64,000 bases of DNA from Carya illinoinensis. Taxonomy: Eukaryota > Streptophyta > Magnoliopsida > Fagales > Juglandaceae. Shown here one piece after another: positions 1-9,115 of this stretch (the stretch's first letter is position 1; each line of letters starts with the position of its first letter). The notes below the pieces were generated by a model that saw only the letters and a program-made list of their open reading frames with translations, did no database searches and was not told the origin of the DNA. The position numbers and the translations under genes were made by a program. Location of the stretch: positions 7,676,501-7,740,500 of the forward strand of contig NC_056765.1 in the NCBI RefSeq assembly GCF_018687715.1, written 5' to 3'.

Positions 1-113
1 TGCTCCACCATGTGAACCAAATCTTTCCTGCAAGCTTGGACATATGAGGTACACTTGAGAGAAATTGTATGTTTTATAGAATTAGTAATCTGGAAAGAAC
101 CACAAGCATAATC
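1..113. repeat. Flanking block duplicated at 7853-7966
   Basis: This block matches 7853-7966 with moderate divergence: both begin TGCTCCACC and both contain a TGTTTTATAGAA stretch followed by GTAATCTGGAAAGAAC. In the intact NLR locus it lies 1.6 kb downstream of the stop codon. In the truncated copy it lies about 70 bp from the coding break. It is therefore part of the duplicated NLR segment and not a gene. The duplication probably continues left of the window. Confidence 0.7.
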
Positions 114-1580
114 CAATTACCTTAAAATTTGTCATGCTAACAGAAATGCAAGCACTTATGAAATTGAAGTGGTTGATTCACAGTTCTAACAAAAGATATT
201 GGTGGCATATCATGAGAAAGTGAGTCAACCAGCATCAGTTAGGGTAAAACTCCATTAGAAATATTATGGAACATCAATACTACAAGAAGCTGGATTGTAT
301 ATATTTTGAAAATATTGAAGATAAGAAAAGTTGCCAATTGGTTTTACAAGCAAAACAACTATGACGAGATAAAACGGGCAATTAATTAGATATGAAATAT
401 TGCAATGTGAACCCATGCTTCATAAGGAGTCAAAAATCTCAAACAGTGCTAGGGAAGATGTTACATGCCTATCTCGTTTTCCTCTTTATCTGTTCATATT
501 TAAAAAATAAATACAAATCTGTCTTCAAGCAGTGCCAGCTAAGATGTTACTTGCCTATCTCTTCAGTCATCCAAAACTGCGCAAACAACTTCCACAGTAC
601 CTTGGAAGCAATAAAAGATGAAAAGGAAAATGCAATATCATAGCTAGAAGCAAATGCCATTGGAAGAAGCATAAACTGTAAATCTTAGATTTTATAAATA
701 CAATTGGATGGAGTGGAAACAATCCATTTTATCAAGTGTGCTAAAAAAATTAACAAAACAGTTGTCTTCAACCAATAACAGTCAGCTCATCTTTCCCTTT
801 GCATAAGACTATTGAGAGAAATAGATAGAAATTGGAAAATTAGCATTTAAAAGCAACTGAACCTCCACCATAAGTTTAACAATGAATAGTACAAATCAAG
901 TGTAAGTTGTAACAGCCACAACATTGGGAATAACGACCACGCAGAACTCAAACATCAAAGATACCAACTGATATTCCCACGCAACTGCAGCAATGGAATT
1001 TCATCAAGGTAATAATCAGAATAAAAAAGTTTATTTTGGGATCGTATTACTTACATCTAATTATATTCAAAGAGTGATGGCTGCAGTTTGTAGCCATGGG
1101 CGCGCACCCTTTGTCCCGGCAACTCATGGAAATCATTTTAGATATCCATCCTTGACAACGACACCCTTAACTTGACCCCCCTCCTCCTCCTCGATTTCTC
1201 AACAACCTTTTTGCCTCCGTCCAGATCACCCCCTTCCGCCCTTTTCTCCTAAATTTCCTCTGTATTTTTCTTTCACCTTCTTGTTGAACAGTGTAATTAA
1301 TAGTAACAAATGTGCGAGGAGTCCTTTTTTTATCCGTATTTTGGTCCGTACCTGTAGTATGACTCTTTTCCTAATACATGTGAAGAATATCGTAAGTGAC
1401 GAAACTTCATCTTCTGTGAATAGGAAGAAGAAATAATAAAGAAGAAAATTAACGCTGAATTGTTGACTTGTGAATTAGGATAATTATGATAAGCATTGAA
1501 CCTCTTTCTAACGTTCTTCACTTCTTCCTGCAACTAAAATTTTAAGAACGAAGAAAGTTCTGTGAGATAAAATCATAAAA
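114..1580. other. No gene recognised, downstream flank of the NLR
   Basis: AT-rich sequence with only short unsupported reading frames. A pyrimidine-rich stretch lies at 1177-1265. The segment nearest the NLR stop presumably holds its 3' UTR, but no clear polyadenylation site was assigned. Confidence 0.5.
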
Positions 1581-1588
1581 CGGGGGGG

Positions 1589-1611
1589 GAGAGAGAGAGA
1601 GAGAGAGAGAG
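1589..1611. repeat. (GA)n microsatellite
   Basis: About eleven GA units follow a run of G residues starting at 1582, immediately before the 67-bp tandem duplication at the NLR 3' end. Confidence 0.9.
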
Positions 1612-1613
1612 GC

Positions 1614-1747
1614 GAAGAATTAAAAATTGAAAAGTACTACGAGGCCTTAAGATGAAGTGGTGACTTAAATACCTCGGAGGGAAGAATTAAAAATTGAAAA
1701 GTACTACGAGGCCTTAAGATGAAGTGGTGACTTAAATACCTCGGAGG
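1614..1747. repeat. Perfect 67-bp tandem duplication over the NLR stop codon
   Basis: Units 1614-1680 and 1681-1747 read the same base for base. On the minus strand the second unit encodes the last residues of the NLR and its TAG stop (1706-1704). The first unit lies just past the stop and carries the same stop again. The duplication therefore leaves the reading frame unchanged but duplicates the stop region. Confidence 0.95.
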
Positions 1748-4700
1748 GCCGATCCAAGTACAATTTAGGGATGTGAGTAATCTTGGACCAATCCTCTCCC
1801 GTCTCGCGCTCGCATCTTGGCAACAATTTGGGACAGTGGTTTCTAATTGTCAACACTTCCAAAGACTTCAACAAACGCATTTCTTCGGGCAGCGAAGTCA
1901 AACTAGGACAATTAGAAATTTCGAACTGTTGAAGCGATGTCCATTTGCAAATCCAATCTGGTAAGGCCCTCAACATGCAACAACTCGAAATTTGGAACTT
2001 ATGTAGAGTGGTAACATGTTGAAGACCTGACGGCAGATGCACCAATTTTGGAAGCCCGACGAAATCCAGATACAGGAGGCTCTTAAGGCCTTGCCATCCC
2101 ATCCCAGCCTCATCATTGCCGCCTAGATCAAGCTTATCACAGTCATTAATCTTCAGTTGTTGAAGTCCAGTGAGATATTGTATACCTTGAGACAAAGACT
2201 TTAATCTATGGCATCGGAAAATCTGCAAAGACTCGAGAGAATTCAGGTTTTGCAGTCCCTTCTCTGGGAGAATCTGTAGATCTTCTATGCTATTTAGTAG
2301 TAGACGCTTCAATTTTGAGAGAGGAACGAAAGAAGAAGAGGCAAATATAGAGGAGTCTACTGTTGTTGAAGTTGAGCAAACTGGCGTACCCATATTCATC
2401 ATCAATGTCTGTTGCATTGGCTTCCAGCAGGCATTAGACAGGACCAACTCTTTTTCAAGTCGTGGAAAAATCGGCATGGAATCCAGAACAGTGCAACCCA
2501 AGACGGATAGCTCTGAAAGGTAAGGAAATGAAGGGAGTAAAGGAGGCTCTTTCCTCCACCACCCCTTGAGATTAGGGCAATAATGGAGTTGAAGTTCCTC
2601 TAAGGATGGGAAGAATATTGCTACGTCTGGCGCTGATAAAGAAGAAGACTCGTTCCCATAATCACCATCTGACATGTACTCAATAGCGTCCAAGTATTTA
2701 AGAAACAGGCGCTTAAGAGAGGGCAGTTTACTCGATAGTGTCCAAGTATTAAACAAACCTTTCAGTTTTTCACAGTTTGATAATTGAAGTTCAACAAGAT
2801 TTGTGAGATTCGAAAGCCAAATGGGAAACTTCGCACCTTTGTAACCTATTAATTCAAGCCTTTTAAGATTGCTGTGAGGTTCTAGGCTGAACAATTTTTT
2901 TTCAGCATCGGCATCATCCCTCCACCCAAATGAATCGCCCCAATGTAATTTTAGAGAACCAATCTTTTGTTTCTCCTTCAAATTTGCAGCCGAGAAATCT
3001 TTAGCATCATCTTTCCCACACCCCAAATTGCTAATCTGTAAATCTCCTCTTAGGTAATTTAGTCCATTTAATTCATTTAATCCGGCACTACGCATGTTGA
3101 GATCAGATTCCAGGGGGGATACCAGGAAGTATGATAGTGACCGAAGTTTTGTCAATTGCCCCAATCCACGTGGCATATAAGTCAGTTTCCAGCATCCATT
3201 GATGTCAAGATGCCTGAGGTTGACTAATCTTGAAAAGTCTCTGGGCCATTCTTCAAGCCAACTACAATTGCATAGTTTTAACGTCTGCAAATTCTGCAAG
3301 CTGGTTATAGAATCTGGTAACTTCTTCATCAAGTACATTCCTGAAAGATCAAGATATCTTAAACTATTCAACTTACAAAACCAGCTTGACGCTTTACCAT
3401 ATAGGATTCTACTACCCAATTGCAATGCGCGCAACCGCAATGTTTTGAAGCTTCCAAAGAGTTTATCAAATTCTTTCATGCGCCAAGGCTTAATGTCACT
3501 TGGTGAAAGAAATGTTCGCATTCTACAATAATTTGCCTCAGAAACTGAATTGATCCCCATAGAGTAATCAAGCCATACATGACGAGTACTCTCGTTTATA
3601 ACTCTCGCTTGTCCAGGGTCGTATAATCTGGTTACCGACGGTCCTGCAATCAACATAGCAAGATCATGCATGAGGTCATTCATTTCGAAGCTAGTGACTT
3701 CGCCCGACCAATCTGTTGTGACTTTTTCAAAGAAAAATCTCGAAATTAAATCCATCAAGTATTCATGACCAGCATCTTCAAGGCCTTCAGCTTCTTTTGA
3801 CGACTTTATAAATCCTTGTGCTATCCAAAGATTAATCAATGTTGATTTATCAATCTTGTAATTCTTTGGAAATAAACTACAATAAGCAAAACATTGTTTC
3901 AAATGCTGCGGAAGTTCATTGTAAATCAACTTCAGAGTTGCTAAGATATTTTCTTTTTCATCTAGACGTATTCTTGAAAGTACATTATTCAGAAAAGACA
4001 ACCACTCTGTTTCTGAATTTTTGAAATACAATAACCTTCCAATTGTTATTATGATGAAAGGGAGACCTTCACATTTACTCACAATCTCCTTTCCCATATT
4101 CACAATCGTCTCATTGTAATTTGGCTCTTGGCCACTTTCAAACGCCATCAGTTTAAATAAATACCATGCGTCATCTTCATCTAAACCTCTCAAGTTATAT
4201 GGTTTAACTGTGCACATACTAATATTGGCAACCAGCTCTTCACTACGTGTAGTTATTAAAATTTTGCTGCCTCTTGCACCATTCCCTAGACCTGGTTTCA
4301 AGTTATCAAACCATTCTCCAGGATTCTTGATCCCCACATTATCCAAGACAAGTAGGTACTTCTTACCATAAATTTCTCGTCCAAGACGGTCCACTGAAAC
4401 ATAAAATGGTACTTTCTTATTTGTGGCAGATTCTAGGATTTTTTTAGCGACTGTTTCAATATCAAGGTCATCAGAGAGCTGCACCCACATTTTTAGCGGA
4501 AAATACTTTTGGATTTTCTCGTGATTGAATGCGAACTGAGCTAGTGTTGTCTTTCCCATACCTCCGATTCCAACAATCGGAAGTATTGAAACGTTCTCCT
4601 CAACATTGGAGTCCATTAAAAAATCAACAACTGCGTTTTTATCCTCATCTCTACCAATCAGTACTTCTTCGGGACAAAAAGCATTACGAACCCTGTTCCT

Positions 4701-5159
4701 ATTCTCTTCTACTGGCATGTTTACATGGTGTTCCTCAAAATGAAACTTTCTCATGACGTTTGCAATGTGATCTAAATTATTTAGAATAGTCTTAATCTTA
4801 GGACCCATTCTACGGTTAAATGCAAGTTGATTCGATTTGGAAAAGAAGATGCACACCTGTTTTGCCTTCTTATTTCGGGTCACGAGTTCTTTCCGAAGAG
4901 CTTTGTTGGATAAATCATCCAGCAAGTCGTCAACTTCATATAAGATATCTGTTAGCTTCTCGAGCCAGTCTTTGATTTCATGGTTCTCGGCTTGTTGCTC
5001 CTCGGCATCCAGAAGCACAGGTTGTAATTCTAAAACAATGTGCTTAAGCTTTTCAAAATCTTTGACGCAGGACCATAATAATCCCAACTTTTTTGCCGTC
5101 CGCGCGTCCAAATGCTCAATGCTTCCACGAACAAGAATGGAGGGAAAAACTTGTGCCAT
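1704..5159 (-). CDS. CC-NBS-LRR disease resistance protein (RGA-like)
   Basis: Intact single-exon gene of 1151 codons. NLRs of this class are cytoplasmic immune receptors: the NB-ARC ATPase switch is released on effector sensing and the coiled coil signals. Visible parts: Rx-type N-terminal coiled coil (residues 1-140) with an EVDDLLDDL form of the EDVID motif near 75-83; P-loop GIGGMGKTT at 197-205; kinase-2 LLVLDNV at 269-275; RNBS-B GSKILITTR at 297-305; GLPF (usually GLPL) at 365-368; RNBS-D CFAYCSLFPK at 423-432; intact MHD at 497-499; then leucine-rich repeats from about 560 to the end. Oddities are Asn for the second Asp of kinase-2 and loss of the usual Trp after it. The start is the first Met; the truncated copy at 8792 starts with the same MAQVFPSILVRG. 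The last codons lie in a 67-bp duplication. The family assignment is firm; the pathogen recognised is unknown. Confidence 0.95.
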   Translation of the reverse strand: MAQVFPSILVRGSIEHLDARTAKKLGLLWSCVKDFEKLKHIVLELQPVLLDAEEQQAENHEIKDWLEKLTDILYEVDDLLDDLSNKALRKELVTRNKKAKQVCIFFSKSNQLAFNRRMGPKIKTILNNLDHIANVMRKFHFEEHHVNMPVEENRNRVRNAFCPEEVLIGRDEDKNAVVDFLMDSNVEENVSILPIVGIGGMGKTTLAQFAFNHEKIQKYFPLKMWVQLSDDLDIETVAKKILESATNKKVPFYVSVDRLGREIYGKKYLLVLDNVGIKNPGEWFDNLKPGLGNGARGSKILITTRSEELVANISMCTVKPYNLRGLDEDDAWYLFKLMAFESGQEPNYNETIVNMGKEIVSKCEGLPFIIITIGRLLYFKNSETEWLSFLNNVLSRIRLDEKENILATLKLIYNELPQHLKQCFAYCSLFPKNYKIDKSTLINLWIAQGFIKSSKEAEGLEDAGHEYLMDLISRFFFEKVTTDWSGEVTSFEMNDLMHDLAMLIAGPSVTRLYDPGQARVINESTRHVWLDYSMGINSVSEANYCRMRTFLSPSDIKPWRMKEFDKLFGSFKTLRLRALQLGSRILYGKASSWFCKLNSLRYLDLSGMYLMKKLPDSITSLQNLQTLKLCNCSWLEEWPRDFSRLVNLRHLDINGCWKLTYMPRGLGQLTKLRSLSYFLVSPLESDLNMRSAGLNELNGLNYLRGDLQISNLGCGKDDAKDFSAANLKEKQKIGSLKLHWGDSFGWRDDADAEKKLFSLEPHSNLKRLELIGYKGAKFPIWLSNLTNLVELQLSNCEKLKGLFNTWTLSSKLPSLKRLFLKYLDAIEYMSDGDYGNESSSLSAPDVAIFFPSLEELQLHYCPNLKGWWRKEPPLLPSFPYLSELSVLGCTVLDSMPIFPRLEKELVLSNACWKPMQQTLMMNMGTPVCSTSTTVDSSIFASSSFVPLSKLKRLLLNSIEDLQILPEKGLQNLNSLESLQIFRCHRLKSLSQGIQYLTGLQQLKINDCDKLDLGGNDEAGMGWQGLKSLLYLDFVGLPKLVHLPSGLQHVTTLHKFQISSCCMLRALPDWICKWTSLQQFEISNCPSLTSLPEEMRLLKSLEVLTIRNHCPKLLPRCERETGEDWSKITHIPKLYLDRPSEVFKSPLHLKAS

Positions 5160-5248
5160 TTTTCAGATAATAAGCGAATAAGCAAATTTAGAGAAGTTAG
5201 ATGTTTGCTGTGAATGGAACGGACAGGGTGTGGCCAATGTGTGTGTGT

Positions 5249-5260
5249 ATATATATATAG
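5249..5260 (-). promoter_or_regulatory. Candidate TATA box of the NLR
   Basis: Read on the minus strand this is CTATATATATATA, about 90-100 bp upstream of the NLR start codon, a sensible distance with a short leader. The truncated copy also has a TA-rich box at about 8868-8882, in the matching place. A simple TA microsatellite is the alternative reading. Confidence 0.4.
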
Positions 5261-5526
5261 AAGGCATCGCTTTAGCAGAGAGAATACTGCGTTTTCCATT
5301 TCTTATTTGTCAATGACGAATAAAAGAGAATTTAGAGCGCATGTGCCAATGACAGATAAAAGATGATATCTTTTCATTTTTCAGAGACCAAAAAGTAAGA
5401 AGGACAAAAGATTAACAAAACAAAAGCAGAAAAGCAGGGGAAAAGATTTTCAGTAGGAAAATGCTAGGAGCCTGTTTTGGGTTCTCGTATAGTATTTCCT
5501 TTTGACGTGTAAAGGACACTTGGCAT

Positions 5527-6197
5527 TTAGGGGTGAGTTCGGTCCGGTCCGGTCCGGTCCGGGGAGGTTTTGTGGAACGGACCGGACCTATTCGGTCCAG
5601 GGTTTTCCAACCCTGGACCGGACCGAACTCCATCAAGACCGGTCCGGTCCTATTCGGTCCGGTCGGTCCATTCGGTCCAAGGTTGACTTTTTTTTTTTTT
5701 TTTTTTTATTTTTTTTTATCTAATGACATTTTTTTTAATATTTATGTAATTATATTGTAATATATTTAATATATATACATATAGTATTATATATATATAT
5801 TAGTAATATGCTAATACTATTAGTCTATTAGTAATAATACTATAACTAATAAATATATGTAATAATAACTATACTATAACTAATAACTATATGTAATAAT
5901 AGTAATAGTGATAACTATATATTTATATAATATATTAATATTTAATGACATTTTTTTTAATATTTATGTAATTATATTGTAATATATTTAATATATATAC
6001 ATATAGTATACTATTATATATATTAGTAATATGCTAATACTATTATATAAATAATATATATAAATAATATTTATTTATTTTTATTTCTATTCGGTCCGGT
6101 CCGGGGTGAAAAACTCCCGGACCGAGACCGGACCGAACCGGACCCAATTCGGTCCGGTCCAAACAAGCCGGTCCAGACCGGCCGATGCTCACCCCTA
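5527..6197. mobile_element. Non-autonomous hAT-like element with CGGTCC-rich ends
   Basis: The element starts TTAGGGGTGAG and ends CTCACCCCTA, giving an inverted TAGGGGTGAG terminus. It is flanked by the direct repeat CTTGGCAT (5519-5526 and 6198-6205). An 8-bp target duplication and TAGGG-type ends are typical of hAT elements. Both ends are packed with CGGTCC-type repeats in opposite orientation (about 5540-5680 and 6088-6185), so the ends could fold on each other. The core is extremely AT-rich and contains its own internal duplication. No transposase is encoded; the short frames here are artefacts of the CGGTCC repeat. Confidence 0.75.
5721..6045. repeat. Internal direct repeat in the hAT-like element
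   Basis: A roughly 100-bp AT-rich segment beginning TAATGACATT at 5721 recurs at 5943, offset 222 bp. Both copies run on through the same TAATATGCTAATACTAT stretch. Confidence 0.8.
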
Positions 6198-6205
6198 CTT
6201 GGCAT

Positions 6206-7852
6206 CTGACCTTTTTTCGTTTTCCCCTCACACTTGCTTAAACCAGAGCATTAGTTCCACTGTATCCCACCTAGATGAACCACCGAGCAACCTCTTCAAA
6301 TCATCTATGAGTAACTATTTAATATTAAATTATTATTTTTTTATTATTTTTTCATTATTATTCAAAACATTTTTCACTATTCAAACCCAATCATGTATCT
6401 AACAAACTTGGATTCTAGGATGTACGTTTGGCTGACGAGACCAAAATGTTTTTAGATTTTTCATAATTTTATTTTTAAATGTTTAAATTTAAATATTTTT
6501 TAATTTTAAATATGCTAAAGAAAGTGCTAGAAAGTTAAAAACTATATCACTACCGTATCATTATTGTGTTTTGTCGACGCGACAATGTATAATAACTCTT
6601 AGATCAATCATTTTTAAAAAGTAAAATTAATTAATTCTTAAATGGCACGAATAGAATAAGAGTAATATTATGTATAGTCGTGAAATATGTCAATACTGTA
6701 AAGTCATTTTAAAAAATAATGAAGTCTATTATTAAAAAATTAGTTTTTTTTTTTTTTAAATATGGATCCTGTATTTATTTTTTTTTTTTTTAAAATAATT
6801 GAATAATATTTATATTCACAACTGTAATTATCATTTCTCATTGAATAATAGTAAAAAATTGAAGGTTTGTATCTAGCAATATCATTCCATTATAGTTAGG
6901 GTCAAATGGAAGAAATTAAGCCAAATGCTAGCAACCCTTTGAAACAAATTAATGTTTAGAAGAAAATACTCGTAAAAATTAAAAATCCATTGGACAATTG
7001 TCCATGGGAGGGTGAGACCGTGGGAGGTGCCGTCTATTGACTTGCAAACAAAGATTCCTTGAAGGGAAGGGAAGTTTTCTGCTTCAATAAAAATAATAAA
7101 GGAATTGTAAGCAAACGCATGGGTTTCTATAAGGTTGGATCCGCTTCCAAGACAACTTTTTCAGGAAATAATGCCAGCTACTACTCTAGGGTTTTGAGGT
7201 ATCATGTCCCACGAGTAAAATGCCATTTGACAAGTGCCCCCCAGGAGGGCAGTCTCATGTCTACCTCAATATCGAGTTGAAGCCGGATATATGCCATTCT
7301 TTTCTAGCTGTATGATATGAAAATGGATCTTGAGTTTCAATAGTACTATGAACTGCAGGAAGTAAATGGAACAGCTCTTGAAGAAAATTAAAATCTGCAG
7401 AATCCTAGATTCAGCATTTCAGAACTAAATACACTTGTGGCATTTATGTATCGCGCTGTATTATCCTAGACAAATTTGAGCAGAAAGTAAAGAATCATTA
7501 TTCATCTAAGATAACAACACAAGTTTCTTAACTCACAAACCAAGTTATCCATTACAATATTTTATATTACCGTCTGGTAGGAACAAGCAAGATCTTAAAA
7601 GACCCATTCCCCTGTTCCCCATAGATCTTGGGTAGGCAATAGTCGTTACTCCGATTAGAAGAGAATAAGCACTATAAAACATTCTGTATCTCAATCACTT
7701 CTTTTTTTACGGGAATTTATAAAAATCTTTGAAGCAAACCAAACAAGCTTTCCTGCCTTCCTAGTTGAAAAACTTCATTTTCTGTACAATAGTCTACTGC
7801 AAGATCATTGGTGGCAGATGAATCTCATGTTTGTAGATATCAACTTCGTATG
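6206..7852. other. Intergenic DNA, no gene recognised
   Basis: AT-rich sequence between the hAT-like element and the truncated NLR copy. About 6655-6850 is a MITE-like block also found at 61850-62035. Short frames near 7059-7280 show no recognisable domain. Confidence 0.5.
6655..6850. repeat. MITE-like repeat, family 1 copy
   Basis: It shares the order GAGTAAT, GTAAATATGT-like, AGTCTATTATTAAA-like, a T run, GTATTTATTT, and TAATTATCATTT with 61850-62035. The boundaries are approximate and no target duplication was identified. Confidence 0.5.
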
Positions 7853-7966
7853 TGCTCCACCGTGTGCTCTAAATAACGAATATTTCCTACAAGTTTGGGC
7901 ATCTGAAGTAGTATTGAAAGAAGTTGCATGTTTTATAGAAGCAGTAATCTGGAAAGAACATTAAGT
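7853..7966. repeat. Second copy of the NLR flanking block
   Basis: Homologous to 1-113 (see that entry). It marks where the downstream flank resumes after the deletion inside the duplicated NLR. Confidence 0.7.
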
Positions 7967-8033
7967 TGACAGTATAAGTTGTATACCACTCACATTCTTA
8001 ATCCATGAATTGAAGTCCTTCTAAGTTCCAACT

Positions 8034-8792
8034 AACATAAAATGGTACTCTCTTATTTCTGGCAGATTCTAGGATTTTTGTAGCGACTGTTTCAATATCA
8101 AGGTCATCAGAGAGCTACACTCACATTTTTAGCTGAACATACTTTTGGATTTTCTCGTGATTGAATGCGAACTGAGCTAGTGTTGTCTTTCCCATACCTC
8201 CGATTCCAACAATCGGAAGTATTGAAACGTTCTCCTCAACATTGGAGTCCATTAAAAAATCAACAACTGCGTTTTTATCCTCATCTCTGCCAATAAGTAC
8301 TTCTTCGGGACAAAAAGCATTACGAACCCTGTTCCTATTCTCTTCTACTGGTGTCTTTCCATGGCGTTTCTCAAAATGAAACTTCCTCATGTCGTTTGCA
8401 ATGTGATCTAAATTATTTAGAATAGTCTTAATCTTAGGACCCATTCTACGGTTAAATGCAAGTTGATTCGATTTGGAAAAGAAGATGCGCACCTGTTTTG
8501 CCTTCTTATTTCGGGTCACGAGTTCTTTCCTAAGAGCTTTGGTGGATAAGTCGTCCACTTCATACAAGATATCTGTTAGCTCCTCGAGCCAGAGTCGCCA
8601 GACTTTGATTTCATCGTACAAGCCTTGTTGCTCCTCGGCATCTAGAAGCAGAGATTGTAATTCTAAAACAATGTGCTTAAGCTTTTCAAAATCTTTGACA
8701 CTGAACCATAATAATCCCAACTTTTTCGCCGTCCGCGCATCCAAATGCTCAGTGATTCCACGAACAAGAATGGAGGGAAAAACTTGCGCCAT
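8034..8792 (-). pseudogene. Truncated tandem copy of the CC-NBS-LRR gene
   Basis: This matches the first ~254 codons of the intact NLR at 1704-5159, including the start, the Rx-type coiled coil and an intact P-loop GIGGMGKTT. The open frame stops after 223 residues: the Trp codon following KM (intact residues 224-225) is TGA, and a TAG follows shortly after. Homology continues to 8034, the counterpart of 4398, and then breaks; all of RNBS-B, GLPL, MHD and the LRRs are missing. Around the coiled-coil EDVID region it differs by a small insertion and a deletion. The 5' flank also matches. A short CC-NB fragment could still be made, but a decaying copy is the simpler reading. Confidence 0.9.
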
Positions 8793-8900
8793 TTCTTAGA
8801 TGATAAGCGAATAAGTTAATTTAGAATTAGATGTCTGCTGTGTATAGAATCGACGAGGGGCGGCATATATATATATATATTAATATATGAAAAAGTTTAG

Positions 8901-8945
8901 ATGCAGTCGGCGTGTGCAAGCGCGGGGCAGTCGTGCAGACGTGGA
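8901..8945. other. Candidate left terminus of element A
   Basis: GC-rich block beginning ATGCAGTCGG with GGGGCAGTCGT and ACGTGG further in. It resembles, in inverted orientation, 29600-29635 (read inward: ATACAGTCGG, then GGGGCGCAGTCGT, then ACGTCGG). The match has indels and no target duplication was found, so this is a suggestion only. Confidence 0.35.
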
Positions 8946-8950
8946 AAAAT

Positions 8951-8968
8951 CAAAACGACGTCGTTTTG
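8951..8968. other. 18-bp perfect palindrome
   Basis: CAAAACGACGTCGTTTTG is its own reverse complement. The inner 14 bases (AAACGACGTCGTTT) recur at 60434-60447. The GACGTC centre is a bZIP/TGA-type core, so it may be a regulatory site or a transposon end remnant. Confidence 0.8.
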
Positions 8969-9115
8969 TTTTAGACAGTATCACTTCATCTCGTGCCGAT
9001 CAGATCCCCCCTTTTCTCTATTTTCTTCCCGAATACCCTCTTTGTGTTTATCACTCTCATAGCTTTCTTCCTTCCTCTGTGTTTATCTCCTTTGATCGTG
9101 CCTCTCTGTGTTTAT

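Noticed and set aside
2287..5181. Several plus-strand frames opposite the NLR
   Set aside because: Shadows of the intact 1151-codon gene on the minus strand.
5412..5760. Overlapping frames rich in Gly, Pro, Arg, Ser on both strands
   Set aside because: They are translations of the CGGTCC repeats of the hAT-like element.
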